Source: a virus. From it: a stretch of DNA of 64,000 nt. Under the pieces are notes generated by a model. The model saw only the letters and a program-made list of their open reading frames with translations. It was not told the origin of the DNA and searched no databases. A program made the translations under genes and the position numbers. Of the stretch, positions 16,148 to 23,937 are shown piece by piece (the stretch's first letter is position 1; every line of letters begins with the position of its first letter). The stretch is from IMG/VR virus record IMGVR_UViG_3300032223_003493, positions 1 to 64,000 of that record, one strand, 5' to 3'.

Positions 16148-16549
16148 TTACCAACTGATTTCCCAATCTTTGAAATCAGCAGCGAGACAATCAATCTTGT
16201 AATCTTTTCTGCCGCCTACCACTTCTTGAATTTTATTTTTTGCAGTATTTCTAATGCCATTCAACCCATGAGTTAATTCAAGATTGTTGCCATCTTTTAT
16301 ACCTTTGCGATAATTTGTTTCATTATGCCAAATGTGCAAATTCATTTGAGATAAAACAATAATAGCACGAATTACTTCAGCATCTACTACTGCATTATTT
16401 TCATCAATATGCGCTTGAATATCATGAACAATTGCTGCAATTTCTTCTGCATATTCTGACTTGTGATCAGGGATAAATACTTCTTTAAGTTGCACAATTG
16501 AAAGGCGATCGATAAGTTCTGAAAGTGTTGGTAAATATTTTCGTTCCAT
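16148..16549 (-). CDS. Small conserved-looking helical protein
   Basis: The 133-residue protein starts with LPTLSELIDRLSIVQLKEVF, a striking amphipathic helix, and continues with IWHNETNYRKG and LTHGLNGIRNTAKNKI. I have the impression of a family seen beside glycan genes in phage and environmental sequences, related in style to DUF4254, but cannot assign a function. AAGAG lies six bases before the ATG. It is the first gene of a leftward unit and diverges from the gene at 16615. Confidence 0.6.
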   Translation of the reverse strand: MERKYLPTLSELIDRLSIVQLKEVFIPDHKSEYAEEIAAIVHDIQAHIDENNAVVDAEVIRAIIVLSQMNLHIWHNETNYRKGIKDGNNLELTHGLNGIRNTAKNKIQEVVGGRKDYKIDCLAADFKDWEISW

Positions 16550-16565
16550 AAAATTCTCTTGTTTT

Positions 16566-16571
16566 ATTATA
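16566..16571 (-). promoter_or_regulatory. Candidate -10 box, leftward promoter
   Basis: On the minus strand TATAAT lies 16 bases before the ATG at 16549, which leaves a short leader holding AAGAG. Part of a divergent promoter region with the box at 16587. No strong -35 element is seen. Confidence 0.4.
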
Positions 16572-16586
16572 CATCAAGATAAATCG

Positions 16587-16592
16587 TATAAT
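16587..16592 (+). promoter_or_regulatory. Candidate -10 box, rightward promoter
   Basis: TATAAT lies 22 bases before the ATG at 16615, and AGGTG sits at a normal ribosome-binding distance in between. With TTATTA 17 bases upstream it is a weak sigma70-like promoter for the rightward sugar genes. Confidence 0.4.
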
Positions 16593-16614
16593 ATTATTTA
16601 TTATAGGTGCAAAA

Positions 16615-17598
16615 ATGAAGATTCTTTTTTATAACGCTCATCAAAATGGTGACATTATTCTTTCAAGACAAGGTGTTAGGTGGATAATTGATAATTTGGG
16701 CAAAAATCATCAATATTTTTACCTACATAACAAGAACCCAAAGTCTATCTTTATCCATGAAAATGTTGAAGTTTTTTCTATTGATGGGAACTTTCATGGC
16801 AGCCCAATGCAAATTATGAAACGTCAACTTAAAAATCAATTACTAAATGAATGCCTTTGGGTAGATTCTTGGTTAGGATCTTTACATAATGGCGGGTTTG
16901 TGGTTGATGAAACTGGACAGTGGATTTTTTTATTGAATAATGAAAATGGACAAAGAATCTTGGGAGAATGCACTGAGGTTTGGGACAGTATTGATTGGCA
17001 AACTGTCTTATGGAAACAAAACGTTGATATTATCAATGATGCATTATCTTATGAGTTAACAAGTAAAAGATTGTCGTATCCAAAAGCTGAAGATTTAATT
17101 CCAAAATGGTCAGGGCAAACAAAAAATTCTTCAATAATTGATGAATTTATTTCAAAAAATGAAAATAAAAAATTTATATTAATTTGTAATTCCGAAGTTA
17201 CATCTAATCAAAGAAAAAATACTAATTTTGAATTAATATTAGAGCCTTTATATGAAACTTACAAAGATTTTATTTTTTGTTTTACTGACAAAATAAATGA
17301 CATGAATTATGACAATGTCTGTTGTTTAAGTGATCTTCTTCCTTTACCCAATTTAAATGAAATAGAATATTTCTCAAAATTTTGTTCTGTACTTACCACG
17401 AGTATGAGTGGTCCTGGGTGTATGGTTTTGAATGATGCTGTGTTTTCAGATCCTCAAAAAACTCTAATATACTTTACCAGAGATGTTTTAGGTAAGTATT
17501 ATGAAGAGGGTCAATGTAAGTATTTACATACATCAGATTTTAGTGATGAATCAATACTTGAGATTTTTAAAAAAGGGCTGGAGAATGTAATCAAATGA
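16615..17598 (+). CDS. Putative GT-B glycosyltransferase, heptosyltransferase (GT9)-like
   Basis: The 327-residue protein starts MKILFYNAHQNGDIILSRQ, resembling the GDxL region of ADP-heptose heptosyltransferases. The C-terminal part (LLPLPNLNEIEYFSKF, then SVLTTSMSGPGCM) matches the position where GT9 enzymes have a helix followed by a donor-site loop. Identity is low, so the family call is tentative. Four-base overlap with the RmlB-like gene indicates a shared transcript. A heptosyltransferase would fit the HldE-like kinase and transketolase elsewhere in the cassette. Confidence 0.55.
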   Translation: MKILFYNAHQNGDIILSRQGVRWIIDNLGKNHQYFYLHNKNPKSIFIHENVEVFSIDGNFHGSPMQIMKRQLKNQLLNECLWVDSWLGSLHNGGFVVDETGQWIFLLNNENGQRILGECTEVWDSIDWQTVLWKQNVDIINDALSYELTSKRLSYPKAEDLIPKWSGQTKNSSIIDEFISKNENKKFILICNSEVTSNQRKNTNFELILEPLYETYKDFIFCFTDKINDMNYDNVCCLSDLLPLPNLNEIEYFSKFCSVLTTSMSGPGCMVLNDAVFSDPQKTLIYFTRDVLGKYYEEGQCKYLHTSDFSDESILEIFKKGLENVIK

Positions 17599-18548
17599 TA
17601 GTTTATATTACAGGATGCTTGGGATTTATAGGCTCATATGTTACTAAAGCTTGCCTAGATCGTGGATGGTATGTGTATGGAATTGATAAATGTACATATG
17701 CCTCTAATTCATATAAGCTTGAGGAATTTTCTACATATCCAAAATTTAAATTTGAAGAGATTGATATTTGTAAAATTGATAGATTGATAGATTGTGATTA
17801 TTTCATAAATTGTGGAGCAGAAACTCATGTAGATAATTCTATTCGTAAGAGTGATGAGTTTATGCATTCAAATATTATGGGAGTATATAATATTCTTGAA
17901 TTATTGAAAAATTACAGAAGAGATAATAGCTCAACACCCGTATTTTTTCAGTTCAGTACTGATGAAGTGTATGGAGATATTATAGATGGATCTCACACCG
18001 AAACTGATATTCTTAAACCTTCTAATCCTTACTCTGCAACAAAAGCAGCAGCCGATCAACTAATTACTGCTTGGGCAAGGACTTATTCTTTTCCTTATAT
18101 TATTTTGAGACCTACTAATAATTACGGAATAGGACAATATGTAGAAAAGCTAATCCCAAAGTCTTGCAAATATCTCACATTAGGAAGAAAAATACCTTTG
18201 CACGATGAAGGTTTGCCTGTTCGAAACTGGTTGCATGCTAGAGACACAGCATCTGCAGTTATTACAATCATCGAATCAGGTCAAATTAATCAAATATTCA
18301 ATGTCGCTAGTAATTTTGAGCAAAGAAACATAGATACTGCAAAAAAAATTATTGCTAACTATTTTGGAACATCAGATATTGATTACATGGATTATATTGA
18401 TTTCAAATCATTGAATAGACCAGGCCAAGATATTAGATACGCTCTTGATGACAGTAAATTGAAAAATTTAGGATGGAGTGCTGTTTGTGATTTTGACAAA
18501 GAACTTGTAGAGATTGTGGATTATTATAAACATCACTTTGTATGGTAA
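17595..18548 (+). CDS. RmlB-like NDP-sugar 4,6-dehydratase
   Basis: This 317-residue extended SDR has the NAD-binding GCLGFIG (residues 7-13), the dehydratase catalytic triad segment FSTDEVYGD (T122-D123-E124), and YSATK (Y146, K150), then RPTNNYG. The T-D-E triad with YxxxK marks 4,6-dehydratases such as dTDP-glucose 4,6-dehydratase rather than simple epimerases. It would supply the 4-keto-6-deoxy sugars used by the RmlC-like and dehydratase enzymes. The nucleotide (dTDP, CDP, GDP or UDP) is not determined. ATGA-type overlaps lie at both ends. Confidence 0.87.
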   Translation: MIVYITGCLGFIGSYVTKACLDRGWYVYGIDKCTYASNSYKLEEFSTYPKFKFEEIDICKIDRLIDCDYFINCGAETHVDNSIRKSDEFMHSNIMGVYNILELLKNYRRDNSSTPVFFQFSTDEVYGDIIDGSHTETDILKPSNPYSATKAAADQLITAWARTYSFPYIILRPTNNYGIGQYVEKLIPKSCKYLTLGRKIPLHDEGLPVRNWLHARDTASAVITIIESGQINQIFNVASNFEQRNIDTAKKIIANYFGTSDIDYMDYIDFKSLNRPGQDIRYALDDSKLKNLGWSAVCDFDKELVEIVDYYKHHFVW

Positions 18549-20062
18549 AATTAAGTATGTTTAACTTTGAAAATCTTGTTATATTTGAAATGGCTAATAA
18601 TCATATGGGAGATATGAATCATGCCAAAAACATTATTCGTGAATTCTCATATTTTATTACGAAATATCCTCAATTCAAATTTGCAATGAAATTTCAAATG
18701 AGAGATTTAGACACACTCATACATGAAAGCCATAGACAAAACTCAACTAACAAAGCAGTTTTAAGATTTCAATCTACAAGATTATCTTATGATCAATTTT
18801 ACGAATTGAAAAATTTTGCATCTGAACAAGGATTTTACACAGCTTGTACTGCGTTTGACGAAATATCATTGCAAAAATTGATTGAAATCGATTTTGATAT
18901 CGTCAAAATAGCAAGTTGTTCAAATTCTGATTTTCCATTACTCAATGAAGTAGTAAAGCAAGATAAGCCAATTATTATAAGTTTTGGAGGATCTCAAATT
19001 GAACAAATTGATTTGACAGTAAATTTTTTCAAAAATAGAAAGAAAAATTTTGCTATACTTCATTGTGTTGGTGAATATCCTACACCTAGCAATCATTTGA
19101 ATCTAAATAAAATTGATAAGTACAAATCAAGATATGGTTTACCTGTCGGATATTCCACCCATGAAGAAACTTCTAATATACAAGCTGTTGGTCTTGCAAT
19201 TGCTAAAGGTGCTTGTATTTTAGAAAAGCATATTGGATTAGAAACGAATGAATATAAGCTAAATAATTATTCTACTAATTTAGAAGAAACTGACGCTTGG
19301 CTATTGTCTGCGCAAAAGGCATTAGAATCTTGTGGTGATATGTTTGCAGAGCCATCTGAACGTGAAATACAAGATATTTCTCAATTTGCTAGAGGTGTTT
19401 TTCTTAAAAGAAACATCCTTGCTGGTGAAAATATAACAAAGGATGATTTGTACTTTGGTATTCCACTTGACACTCAAAATGGACAAATTCCAGTGTCAGA
19501 TTTGTCGAAATATACATTGATGAAAGCATCTACAAATTTGTCTAAAGATGACAGTTTGTTGTATGAAGATGTTGAAATTTGCAATCTTAGAAACACGATA
19601 TTCAGCATTACAAAAGACGTGAATAAATTTGTTAAAGATGCTAACTTAATTATTCCTGAAGATTGCGTTTTAGAAATTTCAGCACATTATGGAATTTCAG
19701 ATTTTTACAAACATGGCTGTGCTATTTTTTCTTTGATAAACAGAGAATACTGCAAAAAATATATTATTTTACTTCCAGGTCAGATTCATCCAACTCAATA
19801 TCATAAAATAAAAGAAGAAACTTTTATTTTGATTTCTGGAGAATTGAAATTAAAAATCAATGAAGAAGTAAACCTTTTAAAGCCGGGAAGCGTTCATGTT
19901 ATTCAACGAGGCGCCAAACATGAAATGGTATCAGAAACTGGCTGTATTATTGAAGAATTATCTACTACTCATATTCCTAATGATTCATATTATTTAGATG
20001 ATAGCATAAATAAAAATGAAAATAGAAAGTTTGTTGTAAATTACTGGAGATTATATGATTAA
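18542..20062 (+). CDS. NeuB-family synthase with SAF and C-terminal cupin domain
   Basis: The 506-residue protein has three parts. Residues 1-270 form a NeuB TIM barrel (FEMANNHMGD, MKFQMRDLDTL, KIASCSNSDFPLL, GYSTHEE, LEKHI). Residues 280-350 form a SAF/antifreeze-like domain (FARGVFLKRNILAGENIT). Residues 390-490 are a cupin (PGQIHPTQYHKIKEETFILISG, LLKPGSVHVIQRGAKHEM). NeuB enzymes condense phosphoenolpyruvate with an aldose to make nonulosonic acids. The cupin may isomerise or bind the sugar substrate. NeuA- and NeuC-like genes are absent from the window. A second ATG at 18557 is possible. Confidence 0.88.
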   Translation: MVKLSMFNFENLVIFEMANNHMGDMNHAKNIIREFSYFITKYPQFKFAMKFQMRDLDTLIHESHRQNSTNKAVLRFQSTRLSYDQFYELKNFASEQGFYTACTAFDEISLQKLIEIDFDIVKIASCSNSDFPLLNEVVKQDKPIIISFGGSQIEQIDLTVNFFKNRKKNFAILHCVGEYPTPSNHLNLNKIDKYKSRYGLPVGYSTHEETSNIQAVGLAIAKGACILEKHIGLETNEYKLNNYSTNLEETDAWLLSAQKALESCGDMFAEPSEREIQDISQFARGVFLKRNILAGENITKDDLYFGIPLDTQNGQIPVSDLSKYTLMKASTNLSKDDSLLYEDVEICNLRNTIFSITKDVNKFVKDANLIIPEDCVLEISAHYGISDFYKHGCAIFSLINREYCKKYIILLPGQIHPTQYHKIKEETFILISGELKLKINEEVNLLKPGSVHVIQRGAKHEMVSETGCIIEELSTTHIPNDSYYLDDSINKNENRKFVVNYWRLYD

Positions 20063-21833
20063 AGTATCAGATTATATTATTCAAAGACTTGAAAGTGAAG
20101 TAAAACATATTTTCTTAATTCCAGGAGGAGGATGCATTCATTTAGTAGATTCTTTGGGTAAAAGCAATATACAACCTATAGCAAATTTGCACGAACAAGG
20201 GTCTGGTATTTGCGCTGAAGCATATTCTCAATATACTAATAATATTGGAGTTGCATTAGTAACTACTGGTCCAGGTGGTACTAATATAATTACTCCACTG
20301 ACGTCTGCTTGGCTTGATTCAATCCCAATGCTTGTTCTTGCTGGTCAAGTTCAAAAGAAAGATATGGTTAGCTATCATTCTATAAGGCAACTGGGATTTC
20401 AAGAAGTCAATCTAATCAAAATGGTTCAAGGAATTACTAAATATTCAGAGTGTGTCAAAAATCCTGAAGAAATTCCATATCATTTAGAAAAAGCACTTTA
20501 TTTAGCTAAAAATGGAAGACCAGGTCCTGTTGTTTTAGAGATCCCATTGGATGTTCAATCATCAACAATAGATTTAGATAATTGCAAGAAATTTCAAGCA
20601 CCTCAGCAAGAAGAAAATAAAATTGATATTGATTCCGTTATCCAAGCAATAAACAATAGTAAACGACCAATAATTCTCGCTGGAAATGGTGTTAGGCTTG
20701 CTGGTGCTGAAAATTTATTCACAGATTTTATAAATCAAGTAAAAATTCCCACACTTCTAACTTGGAAATCATTAGATTTTTTACCTGAAGATCATGAACT
20801 TTATGTTGGTAGACCTGGAGGAGTAGCATCCAGAGGTGCAAATTTCAACCAGCAAAATTCAGATCTAATTATTTGTTTGGGTGCAAGATTAGATCATGGA
20901 CAGTTAGCTTACCAAGCAAAATATTTTGCTAGAAAAGCAAAAAAAATTATAGTTGATATTGATATTTTTGAAATTAGAAAATTAGGAATTGAAGTTGACT
21001 TTGCAATAAATATAGATTGTAAAAAATTCCTAAATTTACTCTTAAGCAATATTGAAAAAATAAATATAAAAACTAATGATTGGCTAGATCACTGCAAAAA
21101 AGCATATGAAAAATATCCAATATGCTTACCAGAATACTACGAACAAAAAAACTTTATTAATAATTATGTTTTTATTGAAGAGTTATCAAAAAATCTTCCT
21201 GAAAATTCTTTGATTGTTCCTGGAAGTTCTGGTGCTTGTAGCGAAGTCACAATGCAAGCTATAAAAGTGAAATCTAATACAAGAATCTTCAATAGTGAAG
21301 GTTTGGGATCTATGGGTTTTGGCATACCTGCAGCAATTGGAGCTTGTATAGCTTCAGGTAAGAAGCCAACAATTTGCATAGATGGTGATGGCGGATTTGT
21401 CATGAATATGCAAGAGCTAGAATTAGTTAACAGATATAACTTACCAATAAAGTTTTTTATCTTAAACAATAATGGATATGGCTCAATAAAGACTACTCAA
21501 AACAATCACTTCGGTGGGAAACTTGTTGCAAGTGATCCATCTAGTGGATTGACTTTGCCAGATATAAGCAAGATTTCTTTTAGTTTTGGTATTGAACATA
21601 TTAAAATTTTTGATAACAATATGCTAATTTCTTTATTGCCAAAAATAATTAAAAAAGAATCAGCTTTAATTATTGAACTAATGATTGACCCAAATCATAA
21701 AACATTTCCAAAAGCAGCGGTATTCAAGACCGAAGATGGATTATTTTCAACAAGACCAATGGAAGATTTGCAACCTTTACTTAGCAGAGATGAATTAAGA
21801 TCAAACATGTTGATTGATACAATAGATTGCTGA
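20055..21833 (+). CDS. Acetolactate synthase-like TPP enzyme (possible YerE-like sugar acetyltransferase)
   Basis: The full-length 592-residue protein has three domains of the acetolactate synthase/pyruvate oxidase family. The N-terminal TPP-pyrimidine domain has catalytic E47 (IANLHEQGSG), a central domain follows (IILAGNGVRLAGAE), and the C-terminal TPP domain carries the GDGGFVMNMQELE...NNNGYGSI motif near residues 441-470. In Yersinia, YerE of this family attaches an acetyl group from pyruvate to a CDP-3,6-dideoxy-4-ketohexose to make yersiniose. An RfbH-like 3-dehydratase in this cassette makes that role attractive, though ordinary acetolactate synthesis cannot be excluded. No small regulatory subunit is seen. 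Confidence 0.85.
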   Translation: MIKVSDYIIQRLESEVKHIFLIPGGGCIHLVDSLGKSNIQPIANLHEQGSGICAEAYSQYTNNIGVALVTTGPGGTNIITPLTSAWLDSIPMLVLAGQVQKKDMVSYHSIRQLGFQEVNLIKMVQGITKYSECVKNPEEIPYHLEKALYLAKNGRPGPVVLEIPLDVQSSTIDLDNCKKFQAPQQEENKIDIDSVIQAINNSKRPIILAGNGVRLAGAENLFTDFINQVKIPTLLTWKSLDFLPEDHELYVGRPGGVASRGANFNQQNSDLIICLGARLDHGQLAYQAKYFARKAKKIIVDIDIFEIRKLGIEVDFAINIDCKKFLNLLLSNIEKINIKTNDWLDHCKKAYEKYPICLPEYYEQKNFINNYVFIEELSKNLPENSLIVPGSSGACSEVTMQAIKVKSNTRIFNSEGLGSMGFGIPAAIGACIASGKKPTICIDGDGGFVMNMQELELVNRYNLPIKFFILNNNGYGSIKTTQNNHFGGKLVASDPSSGLTLPDISKISFSFGIEHIKIFDNNMLISLLPKIIKKESALIIELMIDPNHKTFPKAAVFKTEDGLFSTRPMEDLQPLLSRDELRSNMLIDTIDC

Positions 21834-21855
21834 TAAAAAAACCCATCGGTATAAT
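21827..21855 (+). promoter_or_regulatory. Candidate sigma70-like promoter
   Basis: TTGCTG (21827-21832), a 17-base spacer and TATAAT (21850-21855) precede the FkbM-like gene at 21872, and GAGGT lies between box and ATG. The -35 overlaps the end of the previous gene. Confidence 0.5.
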
Positions 21856-21871
21856 AAAAAGAGGTAAATGA

Positions 21872-22387
21872 ATGAGTTTAATTAAGTTTCATGTTGAAGA
21901 TGAAAACCCATTTAACCATTGGGACCATTTGATAGTTAAGGATCAAGTTGTATTAGATCTTGGATGCGGTAAGCATTATATTCAAGATGGCTGGATGACT
22001 ACTCCAGAATTTTTTTTACATAAAGGTGCAAAAAAAGTAGTAGGTGTAGATCCACATATTGATGATATTGAGTATTACAAACAAGTTCATCCAGATTCTT
22101 TATTTTTCAAAGATTGTGTATTGAGTGCTGATCATCTTGATAGTTATATGAATAACTATGATGTTACTGCTGTCAAAATGGATATTGAAGGGCATGAAAG
22201 ACATCTAATTGAATCAGCTAGCACTTATCCAAATATCAAACACATTGCAGTAGAAACTCACAATCGTGAATTGTTCCATAATGTAATGATGCGTCTAGCA
22301 GATTTAGGTTTTGAAATCACTCATGTAGCTACATTTTATCCAAGAGTATACAATGAGTGTAATTTAATTGTAGCAAATAGGCCATAA
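21872..22387 (+). CDS. FkbM-like SAM-dependent methyltransferase
   Basis: The 171-residue protein has a SAM-binding motif I (QVVLDLGCGKHYI), and the FkbM signature VKMDIEGHERHLIE in which the D and E bracket the active site, followed by HIAVETHN. It is shorter than most FkbM proteins (about 220-260 residues) but appears complete. FkbM enzymes O-methylate sugars or polyketide hydroxyls. It is the first gene of a short unit behind a promoter, and its stop overlaps the next start (TAATG). Confidence 0.75.
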   Translation: MSLIKFHVEDENPFNHWDHLIVKDQVVLDLGCGKHYIQDGWMTTPEFFLHKGAKKVVGVDPHIDDIEYYKQVHPDSLFFKDCVLSADHLDSYMNNYDVTAVKMDIEGHERHLIESASTYPNIKHIAVETHNRELFHNVMMRLADLGFEITHVATFYPRVYNECNLIVANRP

Positions 22388-23280
22388 TGAGAATTTTAGT
22401 TACTGGAGCCAATGGTTTTATAGGGACTAACTTTATAAAAAAATTCAGTAACAAGTCTGATATTCTTGCAGTTTCAACTAGAAATACCAATATTGCTTCT
22501 TTCTCAGATGTAGAATTTTTAGAATTAGAACTTAAAAATTATGATAATTTACCGTCAATAGTAAATAAGTTTAAACCTGAAATAGTTCTACATTTAGCCT
22601 GGGAAGGAAGCAATACTTATTACCACACTAATTCAATAAATCAGTTTGAAAATATTACTAACTCTTTTAAACTCTTAGAAGCTATATCAGAATTAGAAAA
22701 TGTGCATTTCATTGGTATGGGAACAGGTGGAGAATATGGATATTATTCAGATTATGTTTCTGAAAGCTTTGAAGAAAATCCAGTTAGTCATTATGGGTTA
22801 GCTAAATTACTCTTTAAGCAAGGTTCAGAGATTTTCTGCTCCAAGAAAAACATAACATGGACATGGTTAAGACCTTTTATGTGTTATGGGCCTTATGATG
22901 TTAAAACAAGATTGATTCCCAAAGTTATCAACAGTTGTTTACTAAATGAATCTCTTAGATTAGATTCTTGCGAATCAAAAGTAGATTATTTGTACATTGA
23001 TGATGCTATAGATGCAATAGAAAAAATTATATATCTACGAAAAAGTGGCGTGTTCAATATTTGTTCAAACAAAGAGTACCAAGTTAGATCAATTATTGAA
23101 GTTATAACAAATCATTTTCAAGTAAATAATGTAATTTTTGATAGTTCTCTAAATAGAAAAAATTTTTGTGAGTCAGTTATTGGCGACAATTCAAAACTTA
23201 TAAATGAATTAGAATGGACGCACAAAACACAAATTTTTGAAGGTTTGTTAAAGACAATTGATTTTTTTAAAGGTAAGTAA
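22387..23280 (+). CDS. NAD-dependent nucleotide-sugar epimerase/reductase (extended SDR)
   Basis: The 297-residue SDR has GANGFIG (NAD binding), HLAWEGSNTYY, GMGTGGEYGYYSD in place of the usual serine strand, and YGLAK (YxxxK). The smaller substrate-binding domain suggests a 4-reductase or 4-epimerase rather than a dehydratase. A YerF-like or colitose-synthase (ColC-like) role would complete the deoxysugar pathways implied by the RfbH- and ColD-like enzymes, but the sequence alone does not decide this. It overlaps the previous gene and lies three bases before the next. Confidence 0.8.
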   Translation: MRILVTGANGFIGTNFIKKFSNKSDILAVSTRNTNIASFSDVEFLELELKNYDNLPSIVNKFKPEIVLHLAWEGSNTYYHTNSINQFENITNSFKLLEAISELENVHFIGMGTGGEYGYYSDYVSESFEENPVSHYGLAKLLFKQGSEIFCSKKNITWTWLRPFMCYGPYDVKTRLIPKVINSCLLNESLRLDSCESKVDYLYIDDAIDAIEKIIYLRKSGVFNICSNKEYQVRSIIEVITNHFQVNNVIFDSSLNRKNFCESVIGDNSKLINELEWTHKTQIFEGLLKTIDFFKGK

Positions 23281-23283
23281 ATT

Positions 23284-23937
23284 ATGAATAATTTTTCAAG
23301 CAAATTGGTATTTTTAGATGACAAATGGCATTGGAGAAATGATGATACAGATCTCAAGTGCTACAAAGGCTGGCAAGAAGAGAATCAGCTTTTAGAAATT
23401 TTAGAAAGACATTTAGATAAAAAAGATGTTATGGTTCAAGCTGGTGGAAATTGTGGAATGCAAGTTGTTAAGTTTGCTGACAAATTTAAAATGGTGTACA
23501 CATTTGAACCAGATCCAGTAAATTTTCAATGTTTAGTAGCAAATTTACCATACACTAACGTAGTAAAATTGCAAGCTTGTGTAGGCGATTCACATCAATT
23601 GTTAGACGTAGACTTCTTTGTTGATGATATCGGATCAATTCATGTGAAAAACAATAAAGGCAAAATCCCAACTCTTAAGATTGATGATTTAGCTTTAGAA
23701 TCATGTGATTTGATTCAGTTAGATGTTGAAGGCTTTGAATATTTTGCTTTGAATGGTGCTATTGAAACTATAAAGAAATTTCATCCACTTCTTTGCTTGG
23801 AGTTTACTTGGTTGCAAAGATATGGTGTAAATATGGACAAGATGATGCGTCTTTTAGCAAGTTTAGGTTATGAGCAAGTTGATTCATACACCAATGATTA
23901 TATTTTTAAATACAAGAAGTTGAGTTTTAGCATCTAA
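23284..23937 (+). CDS. FkbM-family methyltransferase
   Basis: The 217-residue protein is a clear FkbM: MVQAGGNCGMQVVKFAD (motif I), VYTFEPDPVNFQCL, KLQACVGDS, and the family hallmark CDLIQLDVEGFEYFALNGA followed by PLLCLEFTWLQRYG. It differs from the shorter FkbM-like gene at 21872, so the cassette encodes two such enzymes plus a third methyltransferase type. Shine-Dalgarno AGGTAAG precedes the ATG. The end overlaps the next start (TAATG). Confidence 0.83.
   Translation: MNNFSSKLVFLDDKWHWRNDDTDLKCYKGWQEENQLLEILERHLDKKDVMVQAGGNCGMQVVKFADKFKMVYTFEPDPVNFQCLVANLPYTNVVKLQACVGDSHQLLDVDFFVDDIGSIHVKNNKGKIPTLKIDDLALESCDLIQLDVEGFEYFALNGAIETIKKFHPLLCLEFTWLQRYGVNMDKMMRLLASLGYEQVDSYTNDYIFKYKKLSFSI

Noticed and set aside
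16144-16194. TTG-initiated extension of the methyltransferase gene
   Set aside because: It would overlap the upstream gene by 47 bases; the ATG at 16143 leaves the two genes adjacent.
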